A DNA stretch of 64,000 nucleotides from Chromohalobacter nigrandesensis (GTDB taxonomy: Bacteria > Pseudomonadota > Gammaproteobacteria > Pseudomonadales > Halomonadaceae): assembly GCF_023061285.1 (NCBI RefSeq), contig NZ_JAKGAM010000015.1, forward strand, positions 1 to 64,000. Reading direction: 5' to 3'. The notes beneath the pieces are model-generated. The model searched no databases and had not been told where the DNA came from. It was given only the letters and a program-made list of their open reading frames with translations. The translations under genes were made by a program, and so were the position numbers. Shown here piece after piece: positions 50,383-58,752 of the stretch. Each line of letters opens with the position of its first letter. Position 1 is the stretch's first letter.

Positions 50383-50601
50383 TCAGCGGGCGCGGTAGAC
50401 GATGCGACCCTTTGAAAGATCGTATGGGGTCAGCTCGACCTTGACCTTGTCGCCGGTCAGAATGCGGATATAGTTCTTGCGCATCTTGCCGGAGATGTGG
50501 GCCGTCACGACGTGACCGTTTTCCAGTTCGACTCGGAACGTGGTGTTGGGAAGGGTATCGACTACGACACCTTCCATTTCAATATGGTCTTCACGTGCCA
50601 T
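50383..50601 (-). CDS. infA: Translation initiation factor IF-1
   Basis: IF-1 binds the A site of the 30S subunit during initiation. The 72-residue S1-like OB-fold product starts [20 protein letters not shown] and includes [19 protein letters not shown] and [16 protein letters not shown], essentially the standard bacterial sequence. An in-frame upstream start would add 26 unrelated residues. It is convergent with clpA and lies downstream of bpt, the arrangement known in pseudomonads. Confidence 0.98.
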   Translation of the reverse strand: MAREDHIEMEGVVVDTLPNTTFRVELENGHVVTAHISGKMRKNYIRILTGDKVKVELTPYDLSKGRIVYRAR

Positions 50602-50776
50602 ATTAGGCGTTTCCTCGTATTGCGTTGAAAGCTTCTTCGACAGTGCGCCACGATCTGCATTGCCGTTGCCAGCACTCATTACCGACCGTGGCCAGCATCG
50701 GTTTTGAAGATAGCCCGATATTCTGCCGCATGCCGAGGGTTAAGGCAAAAATCATGTGCATGATGTTGCGCTATCG

Positions 50777-51532
50777 TTATGACAAGGGAGTATCGGCCAG
50801 GGGGATTCGGCGCCGCCAATATCGACCATCGAGGTATTCTAGAGGCTGAAAATCCTGCTTGTAGCGCATCTTGCGAGACTGACGAATCCAGTAGCCGAGG
50901 TAGACGTGGGGGAGTTCGAGCCGGCGCGCGAGCTCGATCTGATGAAGAATCGAATAGGTGCCGAGAGAGCGGCGCTGGAATTCCAGGCCTGGGTCGAAGA
51001 AGGTGTAGATCGCCGATACGCCATGGCTCAGCAGGTCCGTCGCCGCCACGGCGAGCAACTGGTCTTCCAGGCGAAACTCGATCAAGCGAGCGTAGGGGTG
51101 ATCCAGGGTCAGGAAGGTACGGTATTGCTCGTGGCTGGGCGGGAACATGTCGCCATCGGCGTGGCGGGTACGAATGTAGCGTGCGTAAAGTGCATAATGT
51201 TCTTCGTGAAAAGCTGCCGGCCGGATGCGTGTTTCGAGGTCGGCGTTGCGCGACATCAGCTTGCGCTGCGTACGGGAGGCGGTGAAATCTTGCACCGGGA
51301 TACGCACCGAAATGCAGGCCCGGCATCCCTCGCAGTGGGGGCGGTAGAGATGTCGGCCACTGCGCCGAAAGCCCAGCAACGACAGCGCGTCGTAGACGCC
51401 TTGACCGGGCTGTTCCTGAGGGTCCAGAAATAGCGTGGTCGCTTCGCGGTCCGGTAGATAGCTGCATCCATGCGGGACCGTGAGGAAGAAACGCAGATCT
51501 CGCGTGAGTTGGGACGGCGTGTTGCTGCTCAC
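50777..51532 (-). CDS. bpt: Aspartate/glutamate leucyltransferase (Bpt)
   Basis: Bpt transfers leucine from Leu-tRNA to proteins with N-terminal aspartate or glutamate, making them ClpS substrates. The 251-residue product belongs to the arginyl-tRNA-protein transferase family, with the N-terminal CSYLPDREATTLFLDP motif, the cysteine-rich YRPHCEGCRACISVRIPV and the C-terminal HVYLGYWIRQSRKMRYKQDF (quoted as YLGYWIRQSRKMRYKQDF). The start is GTG at 51532, overlapping the aat stop as GTGA. An ATG further upstream lies inside aat. Coupling to aat fits a shared role. Confidence 0.95.
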   Translation of the reverse strand: MSSNTPSQLTRDLRFFLTVPHGCSYLPDREATTLFLDPQEQPGQGVYDALSLLGFRRSGRHLYRPHCEGCRACISVRIPVQDFTASRTQRKLMSRNADLETRIRPAAFHEEHYALYARYIRTRHADGDMFPPSHEQYRTFLTLDHPYARLIEFRLEDQLLAVAATDLLSHGVSAIYTFFDPGLEFQRRSLGTYSILHQIELARRLELPHVYLGYWIRQSRKMRYKQDFQPLEYLDGRYWRRRIPLADTPLS

Positions 51533-52254
51533 GTTGGCTTCGGCTCTTCGACTGGGAGGTGATGGGGCGTAGAGGACGGCCACAGCATCGGTGCCCCGCA
51601 GCCCTCTGCATACTGGTCAAGATAGTCGATGAACGTTGAGCGGGCGATGCTGCGTGCGCCAAGACTGGCCAGATGGGGCGTATGCACTTGGCAATCGATC
51701 AAGCGTCCGCCGTGTACCGCCATATGCCGGGCAAGATGCACCAGTGCCACTTTCGACGCATCGGCGATGCGGCTGAACATCGATTCGCCGAAAAATACGC
51801 CGCCCAGACCGATGCCATAGAGTCCGCCGACCAGTTTGCCATCGCGCCATACTTCCACCGAATGAGCAACGCCTTCGGTATGTAAACGGCAGTAAGCATG
51901 ACGCATCTCCGGGGTGATCCAGGTGCCTGCGTGGTCATCGCGCGGCGCGGCGCAGGCGTCGATGACGGCACGGAAAGCGTGGTCGAAGGTCACCGTGAAC
52001 CCAGCGTTACGCAGGCGCTTGGCGAGGCTGCGGCGCACATGGATCTCGTCGGGGAACAACACCAGGCGCGGGTCGGGACTCCACCACAGGATGGGTTCGC
52101 CTGGTGCGAACCATGGGAATATGCCGCGTCGATAGGCGCAGCGCAGCCAGTCCGGGGAGAGCCCGCCACCGGCAGCAAGCAGTCCGTCAGGCTCGCGTAA
52201 CGTTTGTTCGACGGGTGGAAAACCGACCCGGTGAGGAGGTAGCCAAGGCAACAT
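51529..52254 (-). CDS. aat: Leucyl/phenylalanyl-tRNA-protein transferase
   Basis: Aat adds leucine or phenylalanine to N-terminal lysine or arginine, creating primary N-degrons read by ClpS. The 241-residue product has FPPVEQTLREPDGLLAAGGGLSPDWL (quoted as EPDGLLAAGGGLSPDWL), the RRGIFPWFAPGEPILWWSPDPR block, and VGGLYGIGLGGVFFGESMFS with HTPHLASLGAR. The start is ATG at 52254 giving MLPWLPP. A GTG two codons earlier is also possible. It is followed by bpt with a 4-bp overlap and is divergent from ftsK. Confidence 0.95.
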   Translation of the reverse strand: MLPWLPPHRVGFPPVEQTLREPDGLLAAGGGLSPDWLRCAYRRGIFPWFAPGEPILWWSPDPRLVLFPDEIHVRRSLAKRLRNAGFTVTFDHAFRAVIDACAAPRDDHAGTWITPEMRHAYCRLHTEGVAHSVEVWRDGKLVGGLYGIGLGGVFFGESMFSRIADASKVALVHLARHMAVHGGRLIDCQVHTPHLASLGARSIARSTFIDYLDQYAEGCGAPMLWPSSTPHHLPVEEPKPT

Positions 52255-52546
52255 GGGCACGCGTCTCTGCTGATATCGTCCAAGGGGAGTTTCAGCGTAC
52301 TCCAGGTGCGGGATCGATAACTACCCGCTTCGCCTGCCGGCCGCGTGGCGTCGCCCTTTCGCGACAATGCGAGGTGTGGTTTTTCCCCTGTGACGCAGCG
52401 CATGGGGTGGGTATGATGGCAAACCAGAAAAGCCCATCGGATGAGATGCGAACCGTTCTCTCGCACGTGAATGACAGGGACGGCACGCGTCGGGCAGTGT
52501 CGGCAACATTAGACCTCGCCATACGTGGCGCAAGGGGGATGGTTAC

Positions 52547-55500
52547 TTGAGTGTCAATGGAAAACGCAACGAGCGCGGACAAACGGCGTCCCAGGCCAAG
52601 GAGCAGGCACGCCGGGTCGTGATGCATTTGCAGGGGGTGACGCGCGAAGGCGCGGCCATCGTGCTGCTGGCCATCTGTGTCTTTCTCCTGTTGTCGCTTT
52701 TCAGCTATGTGCCTGGAGATCCTGGCTGGTCACATAGTGGCCCCGATCAAACGATCAATAACTGGATGGGCCCTGTGGGAGCGTGGCTGTCGGATGTGCT
52801 GTATTCGCTGTTCGGTGCCAGCGCTCTGTGGTGGCCGGGTATGTTCGGCTTCGCGGCCTGGCGGATGCTGCGTGCGCGGGAAGTGAATATCGCCTGGGAC
52901 CCGACGGCGCTTTCGGTACGCACCAGCGGCCTGGTACTTCTATTGCTGAGCACGACCACCTTGGGGGCGCTGCATTTCTATCATCCCGACAGCGAGTTGC
53001 CCTATGCGGTGGGCGGTATTCTCGGCGAAGGGCTGGTCGGTGCGCTACAGCCACTGCTCAACGTGCAGGGTACTACCCTGGTGTCGCTGGTCGCCTTCAT
53101 GTGCGGCTTTACCCTGTTCACCGGCATGACCTGGCTGGCGGTCATGGATGAACTGGGGCGTGGTATGTATCGCCTACTGGCGTGGAGCATCGCCAAGTGG
53201 CACGGCAGTCGACAGCGTCTGGCCCAACGGCGCGATGCTTATGACGATGATGACATGGATGCCGCCGAGGCTGGTGCGGCATCGGAGGAAGACGAGGCGC
53301 CGGCGGATGAGGAAAAACGCCCTTCGTGGTGGCAGCGCTGGCGGGCGTCACGGCGTGCCCCTCAACTGGCGGGCGCGACCGCGGAGCCGTCGTATGCGAC
53401 GGCCAGTGAACGCCGTGTGGAACCGTCCTTCGAGACCGCCGAGCCCACGCTCGGGACATCAGCGTGGCGCAATGACGGCAAGACCGATATTCCCTGGGAT
53501 GTTCCCGAGCACACGCCTTCAGCCAAGCGTCCGGATGCCGCTTATACGGCCCGCCAACGTGCCGATGATGAGCGCGACGGTTCCGCTACCTCTGATACGC
53601 CACAGCGCCATGCGGCCACTTCTACCGCGTCGCATGACGAGTCTCGCCACGAACCTGGCGAGAGCGAGGAACCTCGTCCCTCGATGCCTGCCTCTGAGAC
53701 GCCCGATACGTCGTCTCAGACGCCGTCTCAAACGGATGCCAGCTCCACGGCGGCGATGCGTGCCGATGTCACCCGGCGGCGTATTCCCGAACCCATACCG
53801 GAACCGCTGACGGCCGACGACGATGACGATGTACCGCTCGGTGAGTGGGGTATCCAGGCACGCCGTGACGATGACGACGTCGAGGTGGCAACGCCTCACA
53901 CGACCAGTGAGGGCGAGGGGCATTCGGTCTCGCCGACCTCTGCTGAAGCCCCTGCATCGCCGCAAGCGCCCACTCCCGAAGAAGAGCCGGCGCAAACGCG
54001 TCCGCGCATCAGTTGGGACGACGACGCCTTGGACGACGGCTCGTCCGTTGCATCATCAGCCTCTTCCTCAACGATGCCCGACGCCGAGCCCGATGCCGTT
54101 GAAGACGAGCGAGCGGCCACACCGCAGGCGCCTGTGCGTGGTGCAATGGAAAAAGCGCCGGGTGAGACGGACGATGTGCGCGCTACCGAGCCATCCATGA
54201 GAGAGCCGGCGAGCGGTGATGAGACCCCCGCGTTGTGGACGGTGGAGCACTTACAGAACCAGCGTCCCGAGGCCGTCCCTTCGACCGAGCCAGAAGGGGC
54301 ATTGCCCACGTTGCGGCTGTTGACGCCTACCGGTGAACAAAAGCCCAACTATACCGATGAGCAACTGGCCGACATGGCCGAGCTTCTGGAGACGCGGCTG
54401 CGTGAGTACGGGGTCAAGGCCGAGGTTGTCGACACCTGGCCAGGCCCGGTGATCACGCGCTTCGAGATCAAGCCCGCCGCCGGGGTCAAGGTCTCCAAGA
54501 TCAGCAACCTGTCGAAGGACCTGGCGCGTTCGCTGATGGTCAAGAGCGTACGCGTGGTGGAGATCATCCCCGGGCGCCCCACGGTGGGGATCGAGATTCC
54601 CAATCCCAACCGCGCCATGATCCGGCTGCGTGAAGTGCTCGACTCGGATGTCTATCAGCAGGCCGACTCTCCGCTCACCATGGGGCTGGGGCAGGATATC
54701 GGCGGCAACCCGGTGGTCGCCAACCTCAACAAGATGCCACACCTGCTGGTGGCCGGGACGACCGGCTCGGGCAAGTCCGTGGGCGTCAATGCCATGCTCA
54801 TCTCGATGCTGCTCAAGGCGACGCCGGACGAGGTGCGCATGATCATGGTCGACCCCAAGATGCTGGAGCTGTCGGTCTACGATGGCATCCCGCACTTGCT
54901 GGCGCCCGTGGTCACCGACATGAAGGAAGCCGCCAATGCGCTGCGCTGGTGCGTGGCGGAAATGGAGCGACGCTACAAGCTGATGGCAGCGATGGGCGTA
55001 CGTAATCTGGCGGGCTTCAACGCCAAACTCGACGAGGCCGAGCGTCATGGCGCTCAGGTCGCCGATCCGCTTTGGGAGCCGCAGCCGTGGGAGATGCATC
55101 AGCAGCCTCCGGTGCTCGAGAAGCTGCCCTACATCGTGGTCGTGATCGACGAATTCGCTGACATGTTCATGATCGTCGGCAAGAAGGTCGAAGAGCTCAT
55201 CGCGCGTCTGGCGCAAAAGGCCCGTGCTGCGGGGATTCATTTGATCCTCGCCACGCAGCGGCCCTCGGTCGACGTAGTGACTGGTCTGATCAAGGCGAAT
55301 ATTCCCACGCGCATGGCGTTTCAGGTGTCCTCCAGGGTCGATTCACGCACTATCCTCGATCAGGGCGGAGCGGAGAACCTGCTCGGTCACGGCGACATGC
55401 TTTATCTGCCGGCCGGTGCCGGCATGCCGACGCGCGTGCACGGCGCGTTCGTCGATGACGATGAAGTGCACCGCATCGTCGAAGACTGGAAGCGGCGAGG

Positions 55501-55801
55501 CGAACCGGAATACGTCGATGAAATTCTTTCGGGAGGCGTCTCGGCGGATGCCCTGACCGGTCTCGAGTCGGAAGGTGCTGAAAACAACGATCCCGAGCGG
55601 GATGCACTCTACGATGAAGCCGTACAATTCGTTACCGAGTCACGCCGTGCCTCGATCTCGGCGGTACAACGTCGTTTCAAGATTGGCTATAACCGGGCCG
55701 CACGCCTGGTCGAGGCCATGGAGTCGGCAGGTGTCGTGTCGTCGATGGGCACCAACGGGGCCCGCGAAGTGTTGGCATCGCCGCCCGCCGCCGATCATTG
55801 A
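52547..55801 (+). CDS. ftsK: DNA translocase FtsK
   Basis: FtsK pumps chromosome ends across the division septum and activates XerCD at dif. The 1084-residue product has four N-terminal membrane spans (within residues 35-205), a long acidic, proline- and threonine-rich linker (about 220-580) and a RecA-like motor from about 590. Walker A is [10 protein letters not shown] at residue 737 and Walker B is in [13 protein letters not shown]. The winged-helix gamma domain closes the protein (about 1020-1084, [20 protein letters not shown]). The start is TTG at 52547 after AAGGGGGA. No in-frame ATG gives a complete first span. lolA follows, the usual neighbour. Confidence 0.96.
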   Translation: MSVNGKRNERGQTASQAKEQARRVVMHLQGVTREGAAIVLLAICVFLLLSLFSYVPGDPGWSHSGPDQTINNWMGPVGAWLSDVLYSLFGASALWWPGMFGFAAWRMLRAREVNIAWDPTALSVRTSGLVLLLLSTTTLGALHFYHPDSELPYAVGGILGEGLVGALQPLLNVQGTTLVSLVAFMCGFTLFTGMTWLAVMDELGRGMYRLLAWSIAKWHGSRQRLAQRRDAYDDDDMDAAEAGAASEEDEAPADEEKRPSWWQRWRASRRAPQLAGATAEPSYATASERRVEPSFETAEPTLGTSAWRNDGKTDIPWDVPEHTPSAKRPDAAYTARQRADDERDGSATSDTPQRHAATSTASHDESRHEPGESEEPRPSMPASETPDTSSQTPSQTDASSTAAMRADVTRRRIPEPIPEPLTADDDDDVPLGEWGIQARRDDDDVEVATPHTTSEGEGHSVSPTSAEAPASPQAPTPEEEPAQTRPRISWDDDALDDGSSVASSASSSTMPDAEPDAVEDERAATPQAPVRGAMEKAPGETDDVRATEPSMREPASGDETPALWTVEHLQNQRPEAVPSTEPEGALPTLRLLTPTGEQKPNYTDEQLADMAELLETRLREYGVKAEVVDTWPGPVITRFEIKPAAGVKVSKISNLSKDLARSLMVKSVRVVEIIPGRPTVGIEIPNPNRAMIRLREVLDSDVYQQADSPLTMGLGQDIGGNPVVANLNKMPHLLVAGTTGSGKSVGVNAMLISMLLKATPDEVRMIMVDPKMLELSVYDGIPHLLAPVVTDMKEAANALRWCVAEMERRYKLMAAMGVRNLAGFNAKLDEAERHGAQVADPLWEPQPWEMHQQPPVLEKLPYIVVVIDEFADMFMIVGKKVEELIARLAQKARAAGIHLILATQRPSVDVVTGLIKANIPTRMAFQVSSRVDSRTILDQGGAENLLGHGDMLYLPAGAGMPTRVHGAFVDDDEVHRIVEDWKRRGEPEYVDEILSGGVSADALTGLESEGAENNDPERDALYDEAVQFVTESRRASISAVQRRFKIGYNRAARLVEAMESAGVVSSMGTNGAREVLASPPAADH

Positions 55802-55932
55802 ATGCGCTCGAGCAAGCGCCTCGATGCCAGTAAAAAGTGCAAGGACGGTGGATGTCGCCCTGAGCGGCGCAACTTTTTCCCCCGAGGCGGCGTCACACCG
55901 TATAACGCAGGATGAGTAAACAAGGAGTGGTA

Positions 55933-56559
55933 ATGAGAACATTCAAGCTGGCCTTGGCCTTAGGTGCGGCACTCGCGTTGCCGAGTATGGCGCAAGCGGA
56001 TGGTGTGGAGCGTTTGACGAATCTATTGGAGCCGCTGGAAAGCTACTCGGCGGATTTCGAGCAGCAGATTCTCGATGGTAGCGGCCAGCGTCTGCAGAAG
56101 GTCGAAGGCCACATGTGGTTGTCCCGCCCCGGCAAGTTTCACTGGGAAGTCGACGCGCCGTACCAACAGGTCGTGGTCTCCGATGGCGATAAGGTGTATC
56201 TCTACGATCCTGACCTGCAACAGGTCAGCGTGCGTCCGCTCGATACGCGGGTGACGCACACGCCAGCGTTGTTGCTATCGGGCAGCGCCGAGGCTCTGAC
56301 GGAGAACTATGAGGTGGAAAGCCGGCAAGACGCCGGTATTGAAACCTTCACGCTCGTCCCCAAGTCGCCTGACACGTTGTTCGAGAGTCTCGAGCTTACC
56401 TTCGAGGATGACCGCCTGGAGGGCTTGGAGATGGAAGACAGCACCGGGCAGCGTACCGCGATCAACTTCGATGATATCGACGTCAACGATGACATTTCGG
56501 CATCGCGTTTCGAATTCGAGGTCCCCGATGGGGCAGATGTTATCCGCGAAGGCGGTTGA
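55933..56559 (+). CDS. lolA: Outer-membrane lipoprotein carrier protein LolA
   Basis: LolA is the periplasmic shuttle that carries lipoproteins from LolCDE to LolB. The 208-residue precursor begins with a signal peptide (MRTFKLALALGAALALPSMAQA) and continues with the single beta-sheet fold seen in SYSADFEQQILDGSGQRLQK, GHMWLSRPGKFHWEVDAPYQQ and LELTFEDDRLEGLEMEDSTG. The start at 55933 follows AAGGAG at 7-nt spacing and opens directly with the signal peptide. A start 7 codons earlier is unlikely. It follows ftsK by 131 bp and ends at a terminator. Confidence 0.94.
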   Translation: MRTFKLALALGAALALPSMAQADGVERLTNLLEPLESYSADFEQQILDGSGQRLQKVEGHMWLSRPGKFHWEVDAPYQQVVVSDGDKVYLYDPDLQQVSVRPLDTRVTHTPALLLSGSAEALTENYEVESRQDAGIETFTLVPKSPDTLFESLELTFEDDRLEGLEMEDSTGQRTAINFDDIDVNDDISASRFEFEVPDGADVIREGG

Positions 56560-56578
56560 TCGGGCGTGGCCTACTGAT

Positions 56579-56606
56579 ACGCCAGGTCCGCGTGGCCTGG
56601 CGTTTT
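56579..56606 (+). terminator. Rho-independent terminator of lolA
   Basis: An 8-bp ACGCCAGG/CCTGGCGT stem (56579-56586 with 56596-56603) is followed by TTT. Confidence 0.85.
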
Positions 56607-56673
56607 GCGTTTCATGGTGCGCTTGCCGAGGGTTGTCGAGGCAGGCGAGCGTCAAAGACGAGGAGGAAGTGCC

Positions 56674-56979
56674 ATGCATGTCATTGTCGATCTATGCGTC
56701 GTGCCGCTGGGCGTGGGCGTTTCGGTGGGGGAGCATGTTGCGGCCTGTCAACGCGTCATAGAGGCTTCAGGCCTCGAGTACCGCATGCACGCCTACGGCA
56801 CCAACATCGAGGGGCCATGGGACGATGTCATGGCGGTGGTCAAGGCGTGCCACCAGCGCGTGCATGAGATGGGCGCGCCGCGCATTACCACCACGCTGAA
56901 GATGGGCACGCGTACCGACCGTGAACAGCATATGGATGACAAGGTGGCCAGCGTCGAGCGGCATCTGCAGTCATCCTGA
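56674..56979 (+). CDS. MTH1187 family thiamine-binding-like protein
   Basis: The 101-residue product is an MTH1187/YkoF-type ferredoxin-like fold protein (DUF77). It shows the family landmarks VPLGVGVSVGEHVAACQRVIEASGLEYRMHAYGTNIEG (quoted as GLEYRMHAYGTNIEGPWDDV) and the C-terminal RITTTLKMGTRTD. Members bind thiamine or related pyrimidines in a few studied cases, and the cellular role is unproven. GAGGAGG lies before the ATG at 56674. Only 20 bp separate its stop from the convergent argP. Confidence 0.85.
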   Translation: MHVIVDLCVVPLGVGVSVGEHVAACQRVIEASGLEYRMHAYGTNIEGPWDDVMAVVKACHQRVHEMGAPRITTTLKMGTRTDREQHMDDKVASVERHLQSS

Positions 56980-56999
56980 TTCCCGTCCATTAGGTGCGT

Positions 57000-57908
57000 C
57001 TAGAGCAGTGGCTGAGATTGTGGCGAGGGCGGCATGAGCCAGGCGCTGCTCATATCGAGCAGGTGGGTAGTCAGGGCGTCCAATGTGTCGCCGCCGTGAC
57101 GCCAGTGATGCCAGTAAAGCGGCACATCGATGTAGCTGTCCGCGTCGAGATCGACCAGACGCCCTTCACGTAGTTCGCGTTCTACCTGCCGTTCGGGAAT
57201 CAAGCCGTAGCCCATGCCGGCCAGGGCCAGATGCACGAAGCCTTCCGAGGATGGGCACAGGTGGTGCGGAAATGATTCCCTGTAGCCCCGCATTTCCAGA
57301 TAACGATGTTGGAGTCGGTCATCGGGCCCGAACACGATGGCCGGCGCCTTGCGCAAGGCATCGTGCGTCAGCCCTTCGCTGAAATAGCGTGATACGTAGC
57401 CGGGGCTGGCGATGGCACGGTAGCGCATGCTACCCAGGGCGTGTGCGCGGGCACCTTGAACGGGGCGCGGCGTGGCGCAGATGCAGCCGGCGACCTCGCC
57501 ATCGCGCATGCGCTTGAGCGCGACATCCTGATCCTCGACGATCAAGTCCAGTAAAACGCCCTGACGCCGACAGAAGTCGCCGGTGGTCGGCGACCACCAG
57601 GTGGCCAGACTATCGGCGTTGATGGCGAGGCGCAGGCGTTGTTCGCGTTCCCCCAGTGCAGGGATCTGATCGAGCAAGTCATGCTCGAGCAGTCGAACCT
57701 GTTGTACATGATTGAGTAGCCGTCGGCCCAGCGGCGTCGGGGAAAGCTTGGGCGTGCGTACCAGCACCGGTTGGCCGAGGCGCGCTTCGAGCAATTTGAT
57801 GCGTTGCGAGACGGCCGACTGAGTGAGCCCCAGGTGGTGCGCGCCGCGTTCGAATCCTCCTTGGTCGACCACGACGGCCAGTGCTTCGAGAAGTTTGTAA
57901 TCGAGCAT
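57000..57908 (-). CDS. argP: LysR family regulator ArgP
   Basis: ArgP (IciA) senses arginine and lysine and activates the exporter gene argO. The 302-residue product has the LysR helix-turn-helix at residues 2-60 (KLLEALAVVVDQGGFERGAHHLGLTQSAVSQRI, quoted as GGFERGAHHLGLTQSAVSQR) and an effector domain with GYGLIPERQVERELREGRLVDL near the C-terminus. The divergent neighbour is argO, 107 bp away, which is the textbook arrangement and supports the specific name. Confidence 0.93.
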   Translation of the reverse strand: MLDYKLLEALAVVVDQGGFERGAHHLGLTQSAVSQRIKLLEARLGQPVLVRTPKLSPTPLGRRLLNHVQQVRLLEHDLLDQIPALGEREQRLRLAINADSLATWWSPTTGDFCRRQGVLLDLIVEDQDVALKRMRDGEVAGCICATPRPVQGARAHALGSMRYRAIASPGYVSRYFSEGLTHDALRKAPAIVFGPDDRLQHRYLEMRGYRESFPHHLCPSSEGFVHLALAGMGYGLIPERQVERELREGRLVDLDADSYIDVPLYWHHWRHGGDTLDALTTHLLDMSSAWLMPPSPQSQPLL

Positions 57909-58015
57909 CAGTAAACGTTATCACCCATTCCTTGAATTAATTTAACTTATTTATGTAGTCAAGCGTATTCTGCGTCACTTATCAATGTCTCCCGGGTGAA
58001 AAGGAGGGAACGGAT

Positions 58016-58627
58016 ATGTGGGGCTCCTGGCTCAATGGTCTGTTCGTGGGAGCGGGGTTGATCATTGCCATCGGCGCGCAGAATGCTTTCGTACTGCAAC
58101 GCGGATTGACGCGTGAATATCCCTGGTGGGTGGCGAGCGTCTGTGCGGTCTGCGATCTACTGCTGATCGGCGCCGGCGTACTGGGGTTGGGCGCTTTGCT
58201 GGCGTCACATGCGGGGCTCATGCAAGTGGCGCGCTGGGGCGGCGTGGCTTTCTTGACCTGGCAGGCGTGGCAAGCCTGGCGTCGTGTGCGTCGTCCCGCC
58301 TCGCTCCAGGCCAGCGGTGAGGCACGGCCTCGCCTGTGGGGCGTGTTGATGGCGACGTTGGCGGTGACCTTGCTCAATCCGCATGTATATCTGGATACGG
58401 TGATCATGCTCGGTGCCATCGGTGCTCAGCAAACCGTGCCGGAAGCCTTCGTGGTCGGTGCGGCCATGGCGTCGTTGGGATGGTTCTTCGCTCTCGTGGG
58501 TGGCGCTGGTTGGTTGGCGCCGCGCCTGGCCAATCCACGCGCTTGGCAGGTTATCGAAGGCGGGATCTGCGCCATACTGTTATTGGTGGCGTGGCAACTG
58601 GCCACGGCCCCTTTGGGAGCGGTCTGA
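58016..58627 (+). CDS. argO: Arginine/lysine exporter ArgO (LysE family)
   Basis: The 203-residue product has six predicted spans and the LysE/ArgO pattern. It starts with FVGAGLIIAIGAQNAFVLQRGLTREY and includes LLLIGAGVLGLGALL in the second span, NPHVYLDTVIMLGAIGAQQ in the middle and a terminal GGICAILLLVAWQLA. ArgO exports arginine, canavanine or lysine. The gene is divergent from argP, whose protein should bind the 107-bp intergenic region. AAAGGAGGGAACGG lies before the ATG. Confidence 0.93.
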   Translation: MWGSWLNGLFVGAGLIIAIGAQNAFVLQRGLTREYPWWVASVCAVCDLLLIGAGVLGLGALLASHAGLMQVARWGGVAFLTWQAWQAWRRVRRPASLQASGEARPRLWGVLMATLAVTLLNPHVYLDTVIMLGAIGAQQTVPEAFVVGAAMASLGWFFALVGGAGWLAPRLANPRAWQVIEGGICAILLLVAWQLATAPLGAV

Positions 58628-58667
58628 GCTTACCACCAATGTCGCCCCATGAGATTAAAACGAACGC

Positions 58668-58696
58668 TTGACTTGATGTTTGCCGGCGCTTAATTT
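58668..58696 (+). promoter_or_regulatory. Promoter of the acyl-CoA dehydrogenase gene
   Basis: TTGACT (58668-58673) and TAATTT (58691-58696) are spaced by exactly 17 bp, a good sigma-70 match. The -10 touches the operator dyad that begins at 58696. Confidence 0.6.
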
Positions 58697-58711
58697 CAAA
58701 CGCATGTTTGA
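58696..58711. promoter_or_regulatory. PsrA-like operator of the acyl-CoA dehydrogenase gene
   Basis: TCAAACGCATGTTTGA has perfect 6-bp arms around GCAT. Its centre CAAAC-N4-GTTTG matches the published PsrA consensus (C/G-AAAC-N2-4-GTTT-G/C), the TetR-type fatty-acid-responsive repressor of beta-oxidation genes in Pseudomonas. It overlaps the likely transcription start, where binding would repress. No psrA gene lies in the window. Confidence 0.6.
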
Positions 58712-58752
58712 TGTCCTCGTGACATCTGCCCGTACCGCTCAGGAGCTTCAAG

